From Saprospiraceae bacterium (GTDB taxonomy: Bacteria; Bacteroidota; Bacteroidia; Chitinophagales; Saprospiraceae), in NCBI GenBank assembly GCA_020630475.1, contig JAHDBI010000006.1, positions 1 to 64,000 of the forward strand: 64,000 bases of DNA. The letters are read 5' to 3'. How positions within the stretch are numbered: position 1 is the first letter of the stretch; every line of letters begins with the position of its first letter. The position numbers were made by a program, and so were the translations under genes. Below, piece by piece: positions 1 to 8,415 of this stretch. A model generated the notes under the pieces. The model saw nothing but the letters and a program-made list of their open reading frames with translations, was not told the origin of the DNA and did no database searches.

Positions 1-49
1 CTTTTGACTGGCAGTCAAAAGGTCGCAGGTTCGATTCCTGTATCCTCCA
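1..49 (+). tRNA. tRNA-Ala (GGC), 5' part outside window
   Basis: Only the anticodon arm, variable loop, T arm and 3' acceptor strand are inside the window. The anticodon loop reads CTGGCAG between TTTGA and TCAAA, giving anticodon GGC. The T arm is GCAGG-TTCGATT-CCTGT. The acceptor 3' strand is ATCCTCC with discriminator A at 49, and position 70 is T, as expected for the G3:U70 identity pair of tRNA-Ala. CCA is not encoded. The 5' half cannot be checked. Confidence 0.85.
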
Positions 50-207
50 CAATTTACCTTTCTATTGATCTGCCAATACATGATTAGAAATATTTAACAT
101 GTTTCGAATGGGGTCTTAAGGTTTTCCCAATTATGAAATATTTAACGCCCATTGTCATATTAACGGAGCTTCTTTGAAGACAATTATTAAGAACTAAATC
201 CGTCACT

Positions 208-885
208 ATGAAGAATTTGTTGATTCTAGTAATCGCTATTACTTTTTTGTCAAGTTGTGCTAAAAAGGCTTATCGTGCTGAGAATATTGATTTGATTACT
301 TTAAATCATTCGGAAATTGCTATTCTACCATTCGAAATGATTCTAACTAAACAAGAAAGAGAATCAATGAATAATATCGAAAATGTAGAACGATCCGTCA
401 GTGAGAGTTTAGGTTTTCAGCTCAATTATTATGATTTTCTTTATCGAAGAAAAACCAATGATAAAGTTGAAGTCAAAATACAAGATTATAAAAAGACCTT
501 GCGACTATTGGAGGAATCTGGTATCAGCATTCAACAATCATGGGATATGGATCCAATGGAATTGGCTGCCCTTTTAAAAGTTGATGCCGTGGTTAGATCA
601 AGAATTAATAAGCATCGATATTTTAGCGATAAAGTCTCCTTTGTAGCTGATGTTAGTAGAGAAATCGTTGCTGAGCAGCTCGGTCGTCGATCACTTCGAA
701 GCCTAAATAAGTTGCGCAACTCAAAAAGTATTCATGCTCTTTACGAATTAATTGACGCTGAAAATGGAGAGATAATTTGGCATATTGCCTATGAGTGCAA
801 AGCAGATTGGTCCCTTACCATGTCCGAATTGATACGGTCTGTTAATAGGAAATCAATAAAACAATTTCCATATCAAGCTCAATAA
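208..885 (+). CDS. Putative lipoprotein of unknown function
   Basis: A 225-residue protein with a lipoprotein signal peptide: a charged MKN start, a hydrophobic stretch and the lipobox LSSC ending near residue 18. It is therefore probably exported and acylated. The mature part starts with a strand-like segment (IAILPFEM) and has a middle portion (LAALLKVDAVV) that loosely resembles CsgG/LpoB-type periplasmic lipoproteins, but this is only an impression. No catalytic motif is visible. It stands alone between a tRNA gene and the amidinohydrolase pair. The ATG at 208 is well placed for the signal peptide. The function is not recognised. Confidence 0.75.
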   Translation: MKNLLILVIAITFLSSCAKKAYRAENIDLITLNHSEIAILPFEMILTKQERESMNNIENVERSVSESLGFQLNYYDFLYRRKTNDKVEVKIQDYKKTLRLLEESGISIQQSWDMDPMELAALLKVDAVVRSRINKHRYFSDKVSFVADVSREIVAEQLGRRSLRSLNKLRNSKSIHALYELIDAENGEIIWHIAYECKADWSLTMSELIRSVNRKSIKQFPYQAQ

Positions 886-1017
886 ATGTGCAAATTGATC
901 TGGAATTAATGTCATGACCATTTCATCATGATTTATGGCTACTATGGAATGTTTCTATAATCCTTTTTTGAAAGGGTAGAAATTGTATTTTTATGCTTTT
1001 TCAAATTCCAACGAATA

Positions 1018-2013
1018 ATGGCTGATAAATCGATACAAATTAAGGTCAATGATGAAACGGCGCAATTAGAAGCGGTTATCGTCGGTTTAGCCAGTGATAT
1101 TGGTATTCCGGGCTCTAAATTTGTTCATCCGGATCAATGGTCTGGGAATATTGCACCTAAAGAAGATGGTGTCAATGACCCAAAATCTAGATTGCATCTA
1201 ATCGCCGGTTCATATCCTTTAGAAGAAGATTTAAGGCGCGAAAACCAAAGTTTATTAGCCGTACTTGCTAAACATAATGTAGGGGTTTATCAACCTAGAA
1301 ACTTACCAAAGACCAATCAGATTTTTACAAGAGACATTGGCTTTGTGATTGATGATATTTTCATTAAATCGAATATGAAAACATCCAAGAGACAATCGGA
1401 GTTTTTTGCCATTCGAGACATCGTCAGTGATATTGATCAAGAAATCTGGTTTCCACCAAAATCTGTAACGATTGAAGGTGGTGATGTTTTTCCTTACAAG
1501 GATAAAATATTCGTTGGACAAGCAGCTAAAGGTAGTGAAGGCTTAAGGTGTGATCGAACAAATCCAGAAGGTATTGAATATCTCAAAAGAAAATTTGATG
1601 GCGTCAAAGAAGTGATTCCAATCTACTTACATAAATCGGATAAGGATCCTCGAAAGAATGCGCTTCATTTAGATTGTGCATTTCAACCCATTAGAGATAA
1701 TGACGCCTGCGTGATTTTTCCAGAAGGATTTGAAGATGAAAATCAAGCTGCTGATTTAGTGCATCTTTTTGGCGGAGAACAAAATGCCATTAAGATTAAT
1801 GCGGATCAGATGTATCATATGAATTCAAATTTCTTTTCTATCTCACCATCCGTAGTTGTTTCAGGTGAGAACGAATCTGAATTTGGGTGGATTAACGAAC
1901 AATTGGAAAATAAAGGTCTAACTGTTGAGAAAGTTCCTTATTCTGAAACGGCCAAAATGGAAGGCTTGCTTCGTTGTTCGACTTTACCTTTGAGAAGAAA
2001 ATATTCAAATTAA
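1018..2013 (+). CDS. Amidinotransferase/DDAH-like amidinohydrolase
   Basis: A 331-residue cytosolic enzyme of the guanidino-group modifying (pentein) superfamily, which includes dimethylarginine dimethylaminohydrolase, arginine deiminase and glycine amidinotransferase. The EGGDVF motif lies near residue 157, an HLDCAF motif carrying the expected catalytic His lies near residue 218, and a C-terminal LLRCSTLPLRR carries the catalytic Cys. The family attacks the guanidinium carbon of arginine-like substrates through a covalent Cys adduct. The exact substrate cannot be read from the sequence. The stop codon is one base from the start of a second pentein-fold gene, so the two are almost certainly cotranscribed and may act in one arginine/citrulline pathway. 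Confidence 0.85.
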   Translation: MADKSIQIKVNDETAQLEAVIVGLASDIGIPGSKFVHPDQWSGNIAPKEDGVNDPKSRLHLIAGSYPLEEDLRRENQSLLAVLAKHNVGVYQPRNLPKTNQIFTRDIGFVIDDIFIKSNMKTSKRQSEFFAIRDIVSDIDQEIWFPPKSVTIEGGDVFPYKDKIFVGQAAKGSEGLRCDRTNPEGIEYLKRKFDGVKEVIPIYLHKSDKDPRKNALHLDCAFQPIRDNDACVIFPEGFEDENQAADLVHLFGGEQNAIKINADQMYHMNSNFFSISPSVVVSGENESEFGWINEQLENKGLTVEKVPYSETAKMEGLLRCSTLPLRRKYSN

Positions 2014-2014
2014 G

Positions 2015-2944
2015 ATGATGATTGCGGATACTGTATTGATGATTCGTCCTGTCAATTTTGGATTTAATGTACAATCAGCAGAGACGAATTCTTTTCAGAA
2101 AAAAGTGGAGATGTTTAGTGCTCTACAGATTCAAGACATTGCGAGATTAGAATTTGATCACTTCGTAGAGTTACTTCAAAGTAAAAATATTGAAGTCATG
2201 GTATTTGACGATTTGAAAGATCCCTACACGCCAGATTCAATATTTCCCAATAATTGGATCAGCACTTGCCCACATTCAAAAAGAGTGTATACTTATCCAA
2301 TGTGTAACGAGATTAGAGCCAATGAACGAAGAAGGGATGTGATTCAAAGTATTTCTGAAAAATCCAATTATACCTTGGACGAAAGTCTGATAGATTTTGA
2401 AGCAAAATCACTATACCTTGAAGGAACAGGTAGCTTAGTATTGGATCATGAAAACAAGATAGCCTATGCAGCCATCAGTCCTCGAACGACACAAAAAGTT
2501 TTAGAGGAGTGGTCTTTAAAAACGGATTATGATGTGGTTGCCTTCAAAGCATATGGTCCTGAGGGAGAATTGATTTATCACACTAATGTGATGATGTGCA
2601 TTGCAGATAAATATGTGGTGATCTGTCTTGATTCGATCAAGGATGAATCAGAAAGGAATAAGGTTAGACAATGCCTAATCGAACAAAGTCGTAAGGATAT
2701 CATTGAGATTTCCTTGGAGCAAACACATCAGCATTTTACCGGAAACATGCTTCAGCTTTGTAACAAGAATGGCGAGAAATTTTTAGTGATGTCTAAGAGT
2801 GCTGAACGATCATTAAGTCCTGAACAGTTGGATGAAATCCAAAAGAAACATGGTAATGAAATCATTGCCCCAAGCATTCATATGATTGAAACGATAGGAG
2901 GGGGAAGTGCTAGATGCATGATCGCAGAGGTATTTAGAAACTAA
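2015..2944 (+). CDS. ctlX: CtlX-like citrulline/arginine amidinohydrolase
   Basis: A 309-residue pentein-fold protein of the arginine deiminase-related family often annotated as citrulline utilisation hydrolase CtlX. Family hallmarks are the N-terminal MIRPVNFGFN, then FPNNWIS, then HTNVMMC with the catalytic His in the middle, and GGGSARCM near the C-terminus with the catalytic Cys. It follows the preceding amidinohydrolase after a single base, so it is the second gene of an operon. The first ATG is followed directly by a second ATG, and either could start translation. The gene symbol rests on family resemblance; the substrate is inferred. Confidence 0.85.
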   Translation: MMIADTVLMIRPVNFGFNVQSAETNSFQKKVEMFSALQIQDIARLEFDHFVELLQSKNIEVMVFDDLKDPYTPDSIFPNNWISTCPHSKRVYTYPMCNEIRANERRRDVIQSISEKSNYTLDESLIDFEAKSLYLEGTGSLVLDHENKIAYAAISPRTTQKVLEEWSLKTDYDVVAFKAYGPEGELIYHTNVMMCIADKYVVICLDSIKDESERNKVRQCLIEQSRKDIIEISLEQTHQHFTGNMLQLCNKNGEKFLVMSKSAERSLSPEQLDEIQKKHGNEIIAPSIHMIETIGGGSARCMIAEVFRN

Positions 2945-2971
2945 GCAAGAGTGAATAGAAATTAAATAGAG

Positions 2972-3565
2972 ATGGTTAGGAATTTTATAGGTAAGGCTAT
3001 TTTGAAGTTTCACGGTTGGAAAATCGTGGGTGAGATTCCTAAAGAGACGGAACGCTGTGTTTTAGTAGCCGGCCCTCATACGTCCAATTGGGATTTCTAT
3101 TTAGCCGCTGCTTGTATGCACGCACTCGACATTCCAATGAAAATCGGGATTAAAGATTTTTGGATGAAATTTCCGATGGGTATTTTAATCAGGTATGTAG
3201 GAGGTTTAGGAGTCAACCTGAGTAAAGACAAGAAATTTAATAGAAAAGGTCAGGTTGCGGCTTTCGCCGAATTGTTTGACGAGCATGATAGAATCGCATT
3301 TATGATTTCGCCGGAAGGCAATAGAGCTATAACAGACAAATGGAAAACTGGATTTTATCGAATTGCAGAAAAAGCGCAAGTGCCAATTGTCATTTCCTAC
3401 CTTGATTATGGAAAAAAAGAAGCCGGCATAGGCCCTATTATAAATCCTAATGATGGACTGGACAACGCCATGAGCATCTTAATGGATTTTTACGAAAAAA
3501 TAACTCCACTGTATAAAGATCAATTTAGTCGAGATAAACGTTATCCTAAAAAAAATAACTCATGA
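2972..3565 (+). CDS. Lysophospholipid acyltransferase (PlsC-like)
   Basis: A 197-residue short member of the 1-acyl-glycerol-3-phosphate acyltransferase superfamily. The catalytic H-x4-D motif is HTSNWD near residues 36-41 and the substrate-binding motif is PEGNR near residue 112, in place of the usual PEGTR. These enzymes move an acyl group from acyl-CoA or acyl-ACP to a lysolipid at the inner membrane. It begins 27 bases after ctlX, and its TGA stop overlaps the ATG of the DUF2147 gene, so it probably shares their transcript. One copy of the GGCTTTCGCCGAA motif (3259-3271) lies in this gene. The exact lipid substrate is unknown. Confidence 0.88.
   Translation: MVRNFIGKAILKFHGWKIVGEIPKETERCVLVAGPHTSNWDFYLAAACMHALDIPMKIGIKDFWMKFPMGILIRYVGGLGVNLSKDKKFNRKGQVAAFAELFDEHDRIAFMISPEGNRAITDKWKTGFYRIAEKAQVPIVISYLDYGKKEAGIGPIINPNDGLDNAMSILMDFYEKITPLYKDQFSRDKRYPKKNNS
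3259..3271 (+). repeat. GGCTTTCGCCGAA motif, copy 1
   Basis: Exact 13-base match inside the acyltransferase gene, read in the frame Ala-Phe-Ala-Glu. Confidence 0.7.
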
Positions 3566-3984
3566 TGAAGTACATTTTTGTTTTAATTTTATGCGCATTG
3601 GCTATATCAATAGATGCTCAATCCGCTGTTGGTACTTGGCAAACTATTGATGACGAAACTGGTCAAGCAAAATCTCATGTAGAGATATACGAACAAGATG
3701 GGAAGTTTTATGGAAAAGTCGTCAAGCTTCTTTTAAAACCTGAGGACACGGTTTGTGTAAAATGTAAAGGGGATAAAAAGGATCAATTGGTTCAAGGGAT
3801 GGTCGTTTTAAGAGACATGAAAGCAAAAAAAGACAAGTGGGCAGGCGGTAAAATTCTTGATCCAGAAAACGGGAAAGAATATAAATGTAAGATGGAATTG
3901 GTGTCTGCGAATAAACTTGAAGTCAGAGGTTTTATCGGTTTTTCCTTATTGGGTCGTACACAAACCTGGCATCGCGTTAAATAG
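3562..3984 (+). CDS. DUF2147 domain protein, exported
   Basis: A 140-residue protein with a signal peptide (hydrophobic stretch ending IDAQSA) and the DUF2147 pattern: VGTWQTIDDETG at the mature N-terminus, ILDPENGKEYKCKM in the second half and a final GRTQTWHRV. The family forms small beta-barrel, lipocalin-like periplasmic proteins of uncertain role. Two Cys form CVKC near residue 69. The start overlaps the preceding acyltransferase stop, which indicates translational coupling. A two-ATG start (ATGATG) leaves the exact first codon open. Confidence 0.85.
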   Translation: MMKYIFVLILCALAISIDAQSAVGTWQTIDDETGQAKSHVEIYEQDGKFYGKVVKLLLKPEDTVCVKCKGDKKDQLVQGMVVLRDMKAKKDKWAGGKILDPENGKEYKCKMELVSANKLEVRGFIGFSLLGRTQTWHRVK

Positions 3985-3997
3985 GCTTATCTCGGCA

Positions 3998-5005
3998 ATG
4001 CAGAAGCATACAGACATCATTAAATCAATTGAATCGGGAAATTTTGCTCCTGTTTATTTCCTACACGGAGAAGAAGCATTTTTTATTGATAAAATTTCTG
4101 ATGCGATCATCGAACATGCTTTAACCGAGGCAGAAAGAGCATTTAATCAAATTATTCTGTACGGTAAAGAGGCTGATTTTATGAACGTTGTTGATAATGC
4201 ACGTCAGTTTCCAATGATGGCTCAGAGAAGATTGATTGTGGTGAAGGAGGCACAAGAAATGAAAACCCTCGTTAAACTTGAAAATTATGTTTCTAATCCA
4301 TCTGAACAATCCGTTCTATTAATTGCACATAAGTACAAGAAATTAGACAAAAGGACCAAGTTTGCCAAAGCTTTAGCAAAACATGCCGTGGTCTTTGAAT
4401 CAAAAAAACTTTATTCTAATCAAGTGCCTCAATGGATTTCTCAGTACGTCAGTTCGAAAGGGAAGAAGATAGATACTAAGGCTAGTTTTTTGCTCACGGA
4501 GTATCTGGGTGAAGATCTTTCGAGAATTACCACTGAGTTAGATAAACTCTCGGTAAATCTCAATGACTCGGAAAGCATAACAACAAAGCATATAGAAGAA
4601 TATGTAGGGATCAGTAAGGACTATAACGTTTTTGAATTACAGAAAGCCATAGGAAATAAAGACCTGGTTAAGATCCACCGTATCATTAATTATTTCCAAG
4701 AAAATCCAAAGAGCAATCCTATGGTTTTGGTTGTCAGTAATTTGTACAATTACTTTACTAAGCTCTTGGTCGTCAAAGAAAATTATAAATTAAGAGATCA
4801 AGAATTAACGGGTCCCTTGGGGATGTCGCCTCGTGCTGTTGGATTTGTCAGGGAATATAGAAACGCCTCCAACAATTTTAGTTTTCCTCAATTACAACGT
4901 GCCTTTGAAAGTTTGGCCATAGCAGATCAAAGGACCAAAGGGGTAGGAGTACGAAGCATGACTCCTAAGGCCATTCTTCAAGAATTTATGGCCAGTATTA
5001 TTTAG
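3998..5005 (+). CDS. holA: DNA polymerase III delta subunit
   Basis: A 335-residue HolA protein, the clamp-loader subunit that opens the beta sliding clamp. The N-terminal segment FAPVYFLHGEEAFFIDKISDA is the characteristic HolA opening (a P-loop-like fold without a functional P-loop). It is followed by the helical collar region with NPMVLVVSNLYNYFTKLL. The reading frame is open back to 3857, inside the DUF2147 gene, but HolA homology begins only at the ATG at 3998, so that start is used here. It follows DUF2147 by 13 bases. Length matches the family (about 330-345). Confidence 0.93.
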   Translation: MQKHTDIIKSIESGNFAPVYFLHGEEAFFIDKISDAIIEHALTEAERAFNQIILYGKEADFMNVVDNARQFPMMAQRRLIVVKEAQEMKTLVKLENYVSNPSEQSVLLIAHKYKKLDKRTKFAKALAKHAVVFESKKLYSNQVPQWISQYVSSKGKKIDTKASFLLTEYLGEDLSRITTELDKLSVNLNDSESITTKHIEEYVGISKDYNVFELQKAIGNKDLVKIHRIINYFQENPKSNPMVLVVSNLYNYFTKLLVVKENYKLRDQELTGPLGMSPRAVGFVREYRNASNNFSFPQLQRAFESLAIADQRTKGVGVRSMTPKAILQEFMASII

Positions 5006-5070
5006 TGAAAGAAATGAATGGTGATATTTTTTTTTGAAGGATAGTTATGTTTAGGTTGTTTTTAGGTATT

Positions 5071-5104
5071 AAGGATAAAATGGTTTAAACCATTTATATC
5101 CCTT
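5071..5104. repeat. Long interrupted palindrome upstream of transposase-like gene
   Basis: A perfect 18-base palindrome (AAATGGTTTAAACCATTT, 5078-5095) is embedded in a longer imperfect inverted repeat that begins AAGGATA and ends TATCCCTT. It lies between holA and the transposase-like gene, 18 bases before the latter's ATG. There is no U-tract directly after it, so it is not a standard terminator. It could be an operator or a REP-like hairpin of the kind recognised by the neighbouring gene's family. Confidence 0.7.
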
Positions 5105-5121
5105 TAACTAAAAATCGAAAA

Positions 5122-5493
5122 ATGTCCTTAACTAAATCTCAAATTTATATCCGGACGACCTGGACCACGAAGTACCGACGGAAATTAATTTTGAAAGAAT
5201 TTGAAAATCAACTCTTGGATTTCATCAAAAAAGAACTCACCTACTTAAAGTGCACACCCGTATTTTTAGATTGTACATCAAATGAAGTTCAATGTATATT
5301 TCTTCTTAACCCTAGCAAAGAATTAGCAAATGTCATCAAGCAAATTAAAGGGTCTAGCGCTCACCTAATTAATCATTCGAGACTTGCCAAATACATATTT
5401 AGTTGGCAAAAAGGATATCATGCTTCTTCCATCGATCCAAAGATGGTTAAAGAAATGAGGATTAAAACAGGCTCAGAAAATAATGAAGTTTAA
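5122..5493 (+). CDS. REP/IS200-type transposase-like protein, catalytic residues lost
   Basis: A 123-residue intact reading frame resembling the Y1/HUH transposase family (IS200/IS605 and REP-associated tyrosine transposases). It has TTWTTKYRRKLI near residue 12, a central IKGSSAHLIN and FSWQKGYHASSID near residue 94, all typical landmarks. The metal-binding HUH motif, normally DHVHLL after the central Cys-rich strand, reads NEVQCIF, so both His are gone. The catalytic Tyr region after the Q-GY segment reads MVKEMRIKTG without Tyr. It cannot cut DNA by the known chemistry, yet the frame is undamaged. This suggests a domesticated DNA-binding protein or a recently dead gene. Its stop shares TTAA with that of ggt on the other strand. 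Confidence 0.75.
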   Translation: MSLTKSQIYIRTTWTTKYRRKLILKEFENQLLDFIKKELTYLKCTPVFLDCTSNEVQCIFLLNPSKELANVIKQIKGSSAHLINHSRLAKYIFSWQKGYHASSIDPKMVKEMRIKTGSENNEV

Positions 5494-7205
5494 TAACCTT
5501 CTGCATGATCGTCAGCTCGCCAATCTGCGACCGCATCAATACTGCCATCGTCATTTATCCATATGGCCTCTACCTTGCCAATATCACCTTTTAAGATCAA
5601 TTGGTGTCCCATCGTTTTGAGCTCATCCTTAGTCTGTTGATCAAAATTTTTAGCTTCAATTCTCAATTCATCTGGTTTCCATTGATGATGAAATCGAGGC
5701 GCATGTACGGCCTCTTTAAGACTTAGATTAAAGTCAATTTTATTGATAATCGTTTGAAATACGGACGTGATAATAGTAGATCCACCAGGTGTTCCAACAA
5801 TCATTTTTAATTTTCCATCTTTCACGACTATGGTTGGCGTCATCGAACTAAGCATTCTTTTTTGAGGTTCGATTTTATTGGCCTCAGCCCCAATAAGACC
5901 ATAAAGGTTTGGTGTGCCCGGTTTAGAAGAAAAATCATCCATTTCATTGTTTAGTAAAAAACCTGCACCCTCGACAAAAGCTTTCGAACCATATCCGCCA
6001 TTGATCGTTGTTGTCAGCGAAACCGCATTGCCATATTGATCGACAATACTAAAATGAGTTGTTTGTTCGGATTCCGAGAAGTCGCCGGCATCAAGATCCG
6101 AAGAGAAACTGGCCTTGGTGCTATCTAAAGTCGACATTCTATTTAAGAGATAGATAGAATCAAGCAAATTTTGTTGAGGCACATCATAAAAATCTGGATC
6201 ACCTAAATGCTTAGACCGATCTGCGTAAACTCTTCTTTCAGCTTCTGTCATGATATGAATCGCTTTCGCGGAATGAAAACCTAAATCGTTTAAATGATAG
6301 GGTTCAACCATTTTAAACAATTGCGCCAAGGCTATTCCACCGCTTGAAGGTGGTGGCATAGATAAAATTTCATATCCATTATAGTTACATTTTATTGGCT
6401 TTCGCCAAATGGACTTGTAGTTTTTTAAATCTTCATGATCAATAATGCCACCATTATTTTTCATGCTAATTACAATTTGATCTGCCACTGCTCCACTGTA
6501 AAATCCCTCTTTACCAAAGTCCCTAATTTGACTTAAAGTATTGGCCAGATCTTTTTGCATCAATAGGTCACCGCCTGACCAAGGATGATTTTTAACTAAG
6601 GCGGGTTGATGATTGTTATATTGTTTAAAAGCCTCTTGTTCTTGGTTAAACATTCGCGCTTGACGCTTAGTGATTTTGAAACCCCGATCTGCTAATTCAA
6701 TGGCTGGCTGAAGGAGTGCTTTCCAGTTTTTCAATTGACTGTATTGGACATATGCTTCATACATTCCGTCAACCGTTCCAGGCACTCCAGCTGCTAAATG
6801 ACCTCGAGTACTTAAATTCGCGGTGATATTTCCTAGACCATCAAGATACATATCTTTGTGTGCCTTGTTCGGAGCCATTTCTCGAAAATCCAAACAATTG
6901 ACTTCACCTTGAGCATTTCGAAACACCATAAATCCTCCTCCTCCAATATTCCCAGCCACAGGGTAACAAACAGCTAATGCAAACTGAACCGCAATAGCCG
7001 CATCCACAGCATTTCCTCCTTGTTTTAAAATGTCTATGCCAATTTTTGAAGCAATCGGATGCCCAGAAACTACGGCGGCTTTTTCTACTTGTATGGACTT
7101 ATTGAACGTATAAATAGACTTGGGACCTTTGCATGACGAAGAAAGGACCATTAAAAGAATAATGTATTTTAAACTATTGGAAATAAGCCTATTCATGTCG
7201 TACAC
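5490..7205 (-). CDS. ggt: Gamma-glutamyltransferase
   Basis: A 571-residue secreted gamma-glutamyltransferase, which hydrolyses or transfers the gamma-glutamyl group of glutathione and related compounds outside the cytoplasm. Features are GGNAVDAAIAVQFAL near residue 63, GNIGGGGFMV, the self-cleavage site before TTHFSIVD (nucleophile Thr near residue 382), GYGSKAFVEGAGFLLNNEMDDF and GTPGGSTI. The N-terminus carries a hydrophobic stretch followed by SSSC, so the protein is probably a lipoprotein. The frame opens at 7205, but the ATG at 7196 (MNRLISN) gives a more usual signal peptide start. One GGCTTTCGCCAAA motif lies at 6397-6409. Confidence 0.95.
   Translation of the reverse strand: MYDMNRLISNSLKYIILLMVLSSSCKGPKSIYTFNKSIQVEKAAVVSGHPIASKIGIDILKQGGNAVDAAIAVQFALAVCYPVAGNIGGGGFMVFRNAQGEVNCLDFREMAPNKAHKDMYLDGLGNITANLSTRGHLAAGVPGTVDGMYEAYVQYSQLKNWKALLQPAIELADRGFKITKRQARMFNQEQEAFKQYNNHQPALVKNHPWSGGDLLMQKDLANTLSQIRDFGKEGFYSGAVADQIVISMKNNGGIIDHEDLKNYKSIWRKPIKCNYNGYEILSMPPPSSGGIALAQLFKMVEPYHLNDLGFHSAKAIHIMTEAERRVYADRSKHLGDPDFYDVPQQNLLDSIYLLNRMSTLDSTKASFSSDLDAGDFSESEQTTHFSIVDQYGNAVSLTTTINGGYGSKAFVEGAGFLLNNEMDDFSSKPGTPNLYGLIGAEANKIEPQKRMLSSMTPTIVVKDGKLKMIVGTPGGSTIITSVFQTIINKIDFNLSLKEAVHAPRFHHQWKPDELRIEAKNFDQQTKDELKTMGHQLILKGDIGKVEAIWINDDGSIDAVADWRADDHAEGY
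6397..6409 (+). repeat. GGCTTTCGCCAAA motif, copy 2
   Basis: Exact match to GGCTTTCGCCRAA inside ggt, on the strand opposite to that gene. Confidence 0.7.
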
Positions 7206-7269
7206 ATATCTTATTCATGCATAATATTAAGTAAATAGATTCGTTAAGCTCTAGGGTAATATTTGAACG

Positions 7270-7292
7270 GATAAAACATATAATGTTTTATC
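7270..7292. promoter_or_regulatory. Perfect inverted repeat between divergent genes
   Basis: GATAAAACAT and ATGTTTTATC form 10-base perfect arms around a 3-base centre (ATA). The repeat lies in the 127-base gap between ggt (leftward) and the PorV/PorQ-like gene (rightward), 41 bases before the ATG of the latter. This arrangement fits an operator for a dimeric regulator acting on one or both genes. No regulator gene is next to it. Confidence 0.5.
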
Positions 7293-7332
7293 GTTATATT
7301 TACACTGTATTTTCATCAGTTAATTTACCGAA

Positions 7333-8415
7333 ATGCGTTATCATTTTCTTTTTACTTTGATTGTAATTGTTTGTTTGGGAAACACGCAAGTTACCGCTCA
7401 AACCAAGTTTGTCAATGAATTTTTAAATATTGGAGTAGGAGGGGAAGCCCAAGGGAAATTTGGAAGTGTAGTCGCTACTATAGATGACGTCACAGCTGGT
7501 TTTTGGAACCCTGCAGGTCTAGCGCACGTTGAAGCCAATTTTCAAGCGAGTGCAATGCATGCTAACTGGTTTGGTGGTATTGCCAATTATGACTACCTTT
7601 CTTTCGGTAAGAAACTAGGCGATTATGGTTCTTTTGGAAGTGTAAGTGTGATTAGAATGGGGATCGATAATATCCCTTACACTTTAAATCTCATCAACCC
7701 TGATGGCACGGTAGATTACAATAATATTTCAGAATTCTCTGCAGCTGATTACGCGGTTTTGCTATCGTATGCTCGTCAATTGAGAAACCCTGCATTATCC
7801 GTAGGAGGTAATATAAAAGTCATCCATAGATCAATCGGTAGCTTCGCAAGTGCTTGGGGATTTGGATTTGACTTTGGAGCACAGTTTAAGCAAAAGAATT
7901 ATTCCGTTGGATTAATGTTGAAAGATGTGACGAGTACGTTCAATGCTTGGAGTTTTAATTTGACAGAAGAAGAGAAAGATGTTTTTCAACAAACAAATAA
8001 CGATATCCCAGTGAGTAGCACTGAAATCGCATTGCCTAGATTAATCTTAGGTGGAGCTTATTTTGATAAGAAAGGATCTATTAGTTATTCCGCTGAAGCG
8101 AATCTAAATATATCAACTAATGGAACTCAATCCGGTGTTATTTCAGGTGATAAAATAAGTGTCGATCCTACTTTTGGACTAGAATTTGGATTTAACGATC
8201 AAGTATTTGTTAGAGCTGGTTTTGGAAATATCCAGCGGATCATTAATGATGTAAATGGTACTTCCTCTGAATTAGAATTTCAACCAAATATTGGAATGGG
8301 AATTGACCTTGGAAGAATCAAAGTAGATTATGCTCTAGCGAATGTAGCAGATGTTGGTGGAGCATTGAAGTCCCACATCTTTTCTCTTGTTTTAGATTTT
8401 AATGCCCGTAATTAA
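7333..8415 (+). CDS. PorV/PorQ family outer-membrane protein
   Basis: A 360-residue protein with a cleavable signal peptide (ending VTAQ) and the family opening FLNIGVGGEAQGKFGSVVA...DVTAGFWNPAGLA. This glycine- and Asn-rich start of a FadL-like beta-barrel is shared by PorV, PorQ and related Bacteroidota proteins. PorV and PorQ act at the outer membrane with the type IX secretion attachment complex. Which of the two this copy corresponds to, or whether it is a third paralogue, cannot be decided here. The C-terminus ends in aromatic/hydrophobic alternation (FSLVLDF) typical of barrel strands. Convergent with sppA, with overlapping stops in TTAA. Confidence 0.85.
   Translation: MRYHFLFTLIVIVCLGNTQVTAQTKFVNEFLNIGVGGEAQGKFGSVVATIDDVTAGFWNPAGLAHVEANFQASAMHANWFGGIANYDYLSFGKKLGDYGSFGSVSVIRMGIDNIPYTLNLINPDGTVDYNNISEFSAADYAVLLSYARQLRNPALSVGGNIKVIHRSIGSFASAWGFGFDFGAQFKQKNYSVGLMLKDVTSTFNAWSFNLTEEEKDVFQQTNNDIPVSSTEIALPRLILGGAYFDKKGSISYSAEANLNISTNGTQSGVISGDKISVDPTFGLEFGFNDQVFVRAGFGNIQRIINDVNGTSSELEFQPNIGMGIDLGRIKVDYALANVADVGGALKSHIFSLVLDFNARN

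Noticed and set aside
3857-3997. Upstream extension of holA inside the DUF2147 gene
   Set aside because: The added residues have no HolA similarity and translate DUF2147 codons in another frame.
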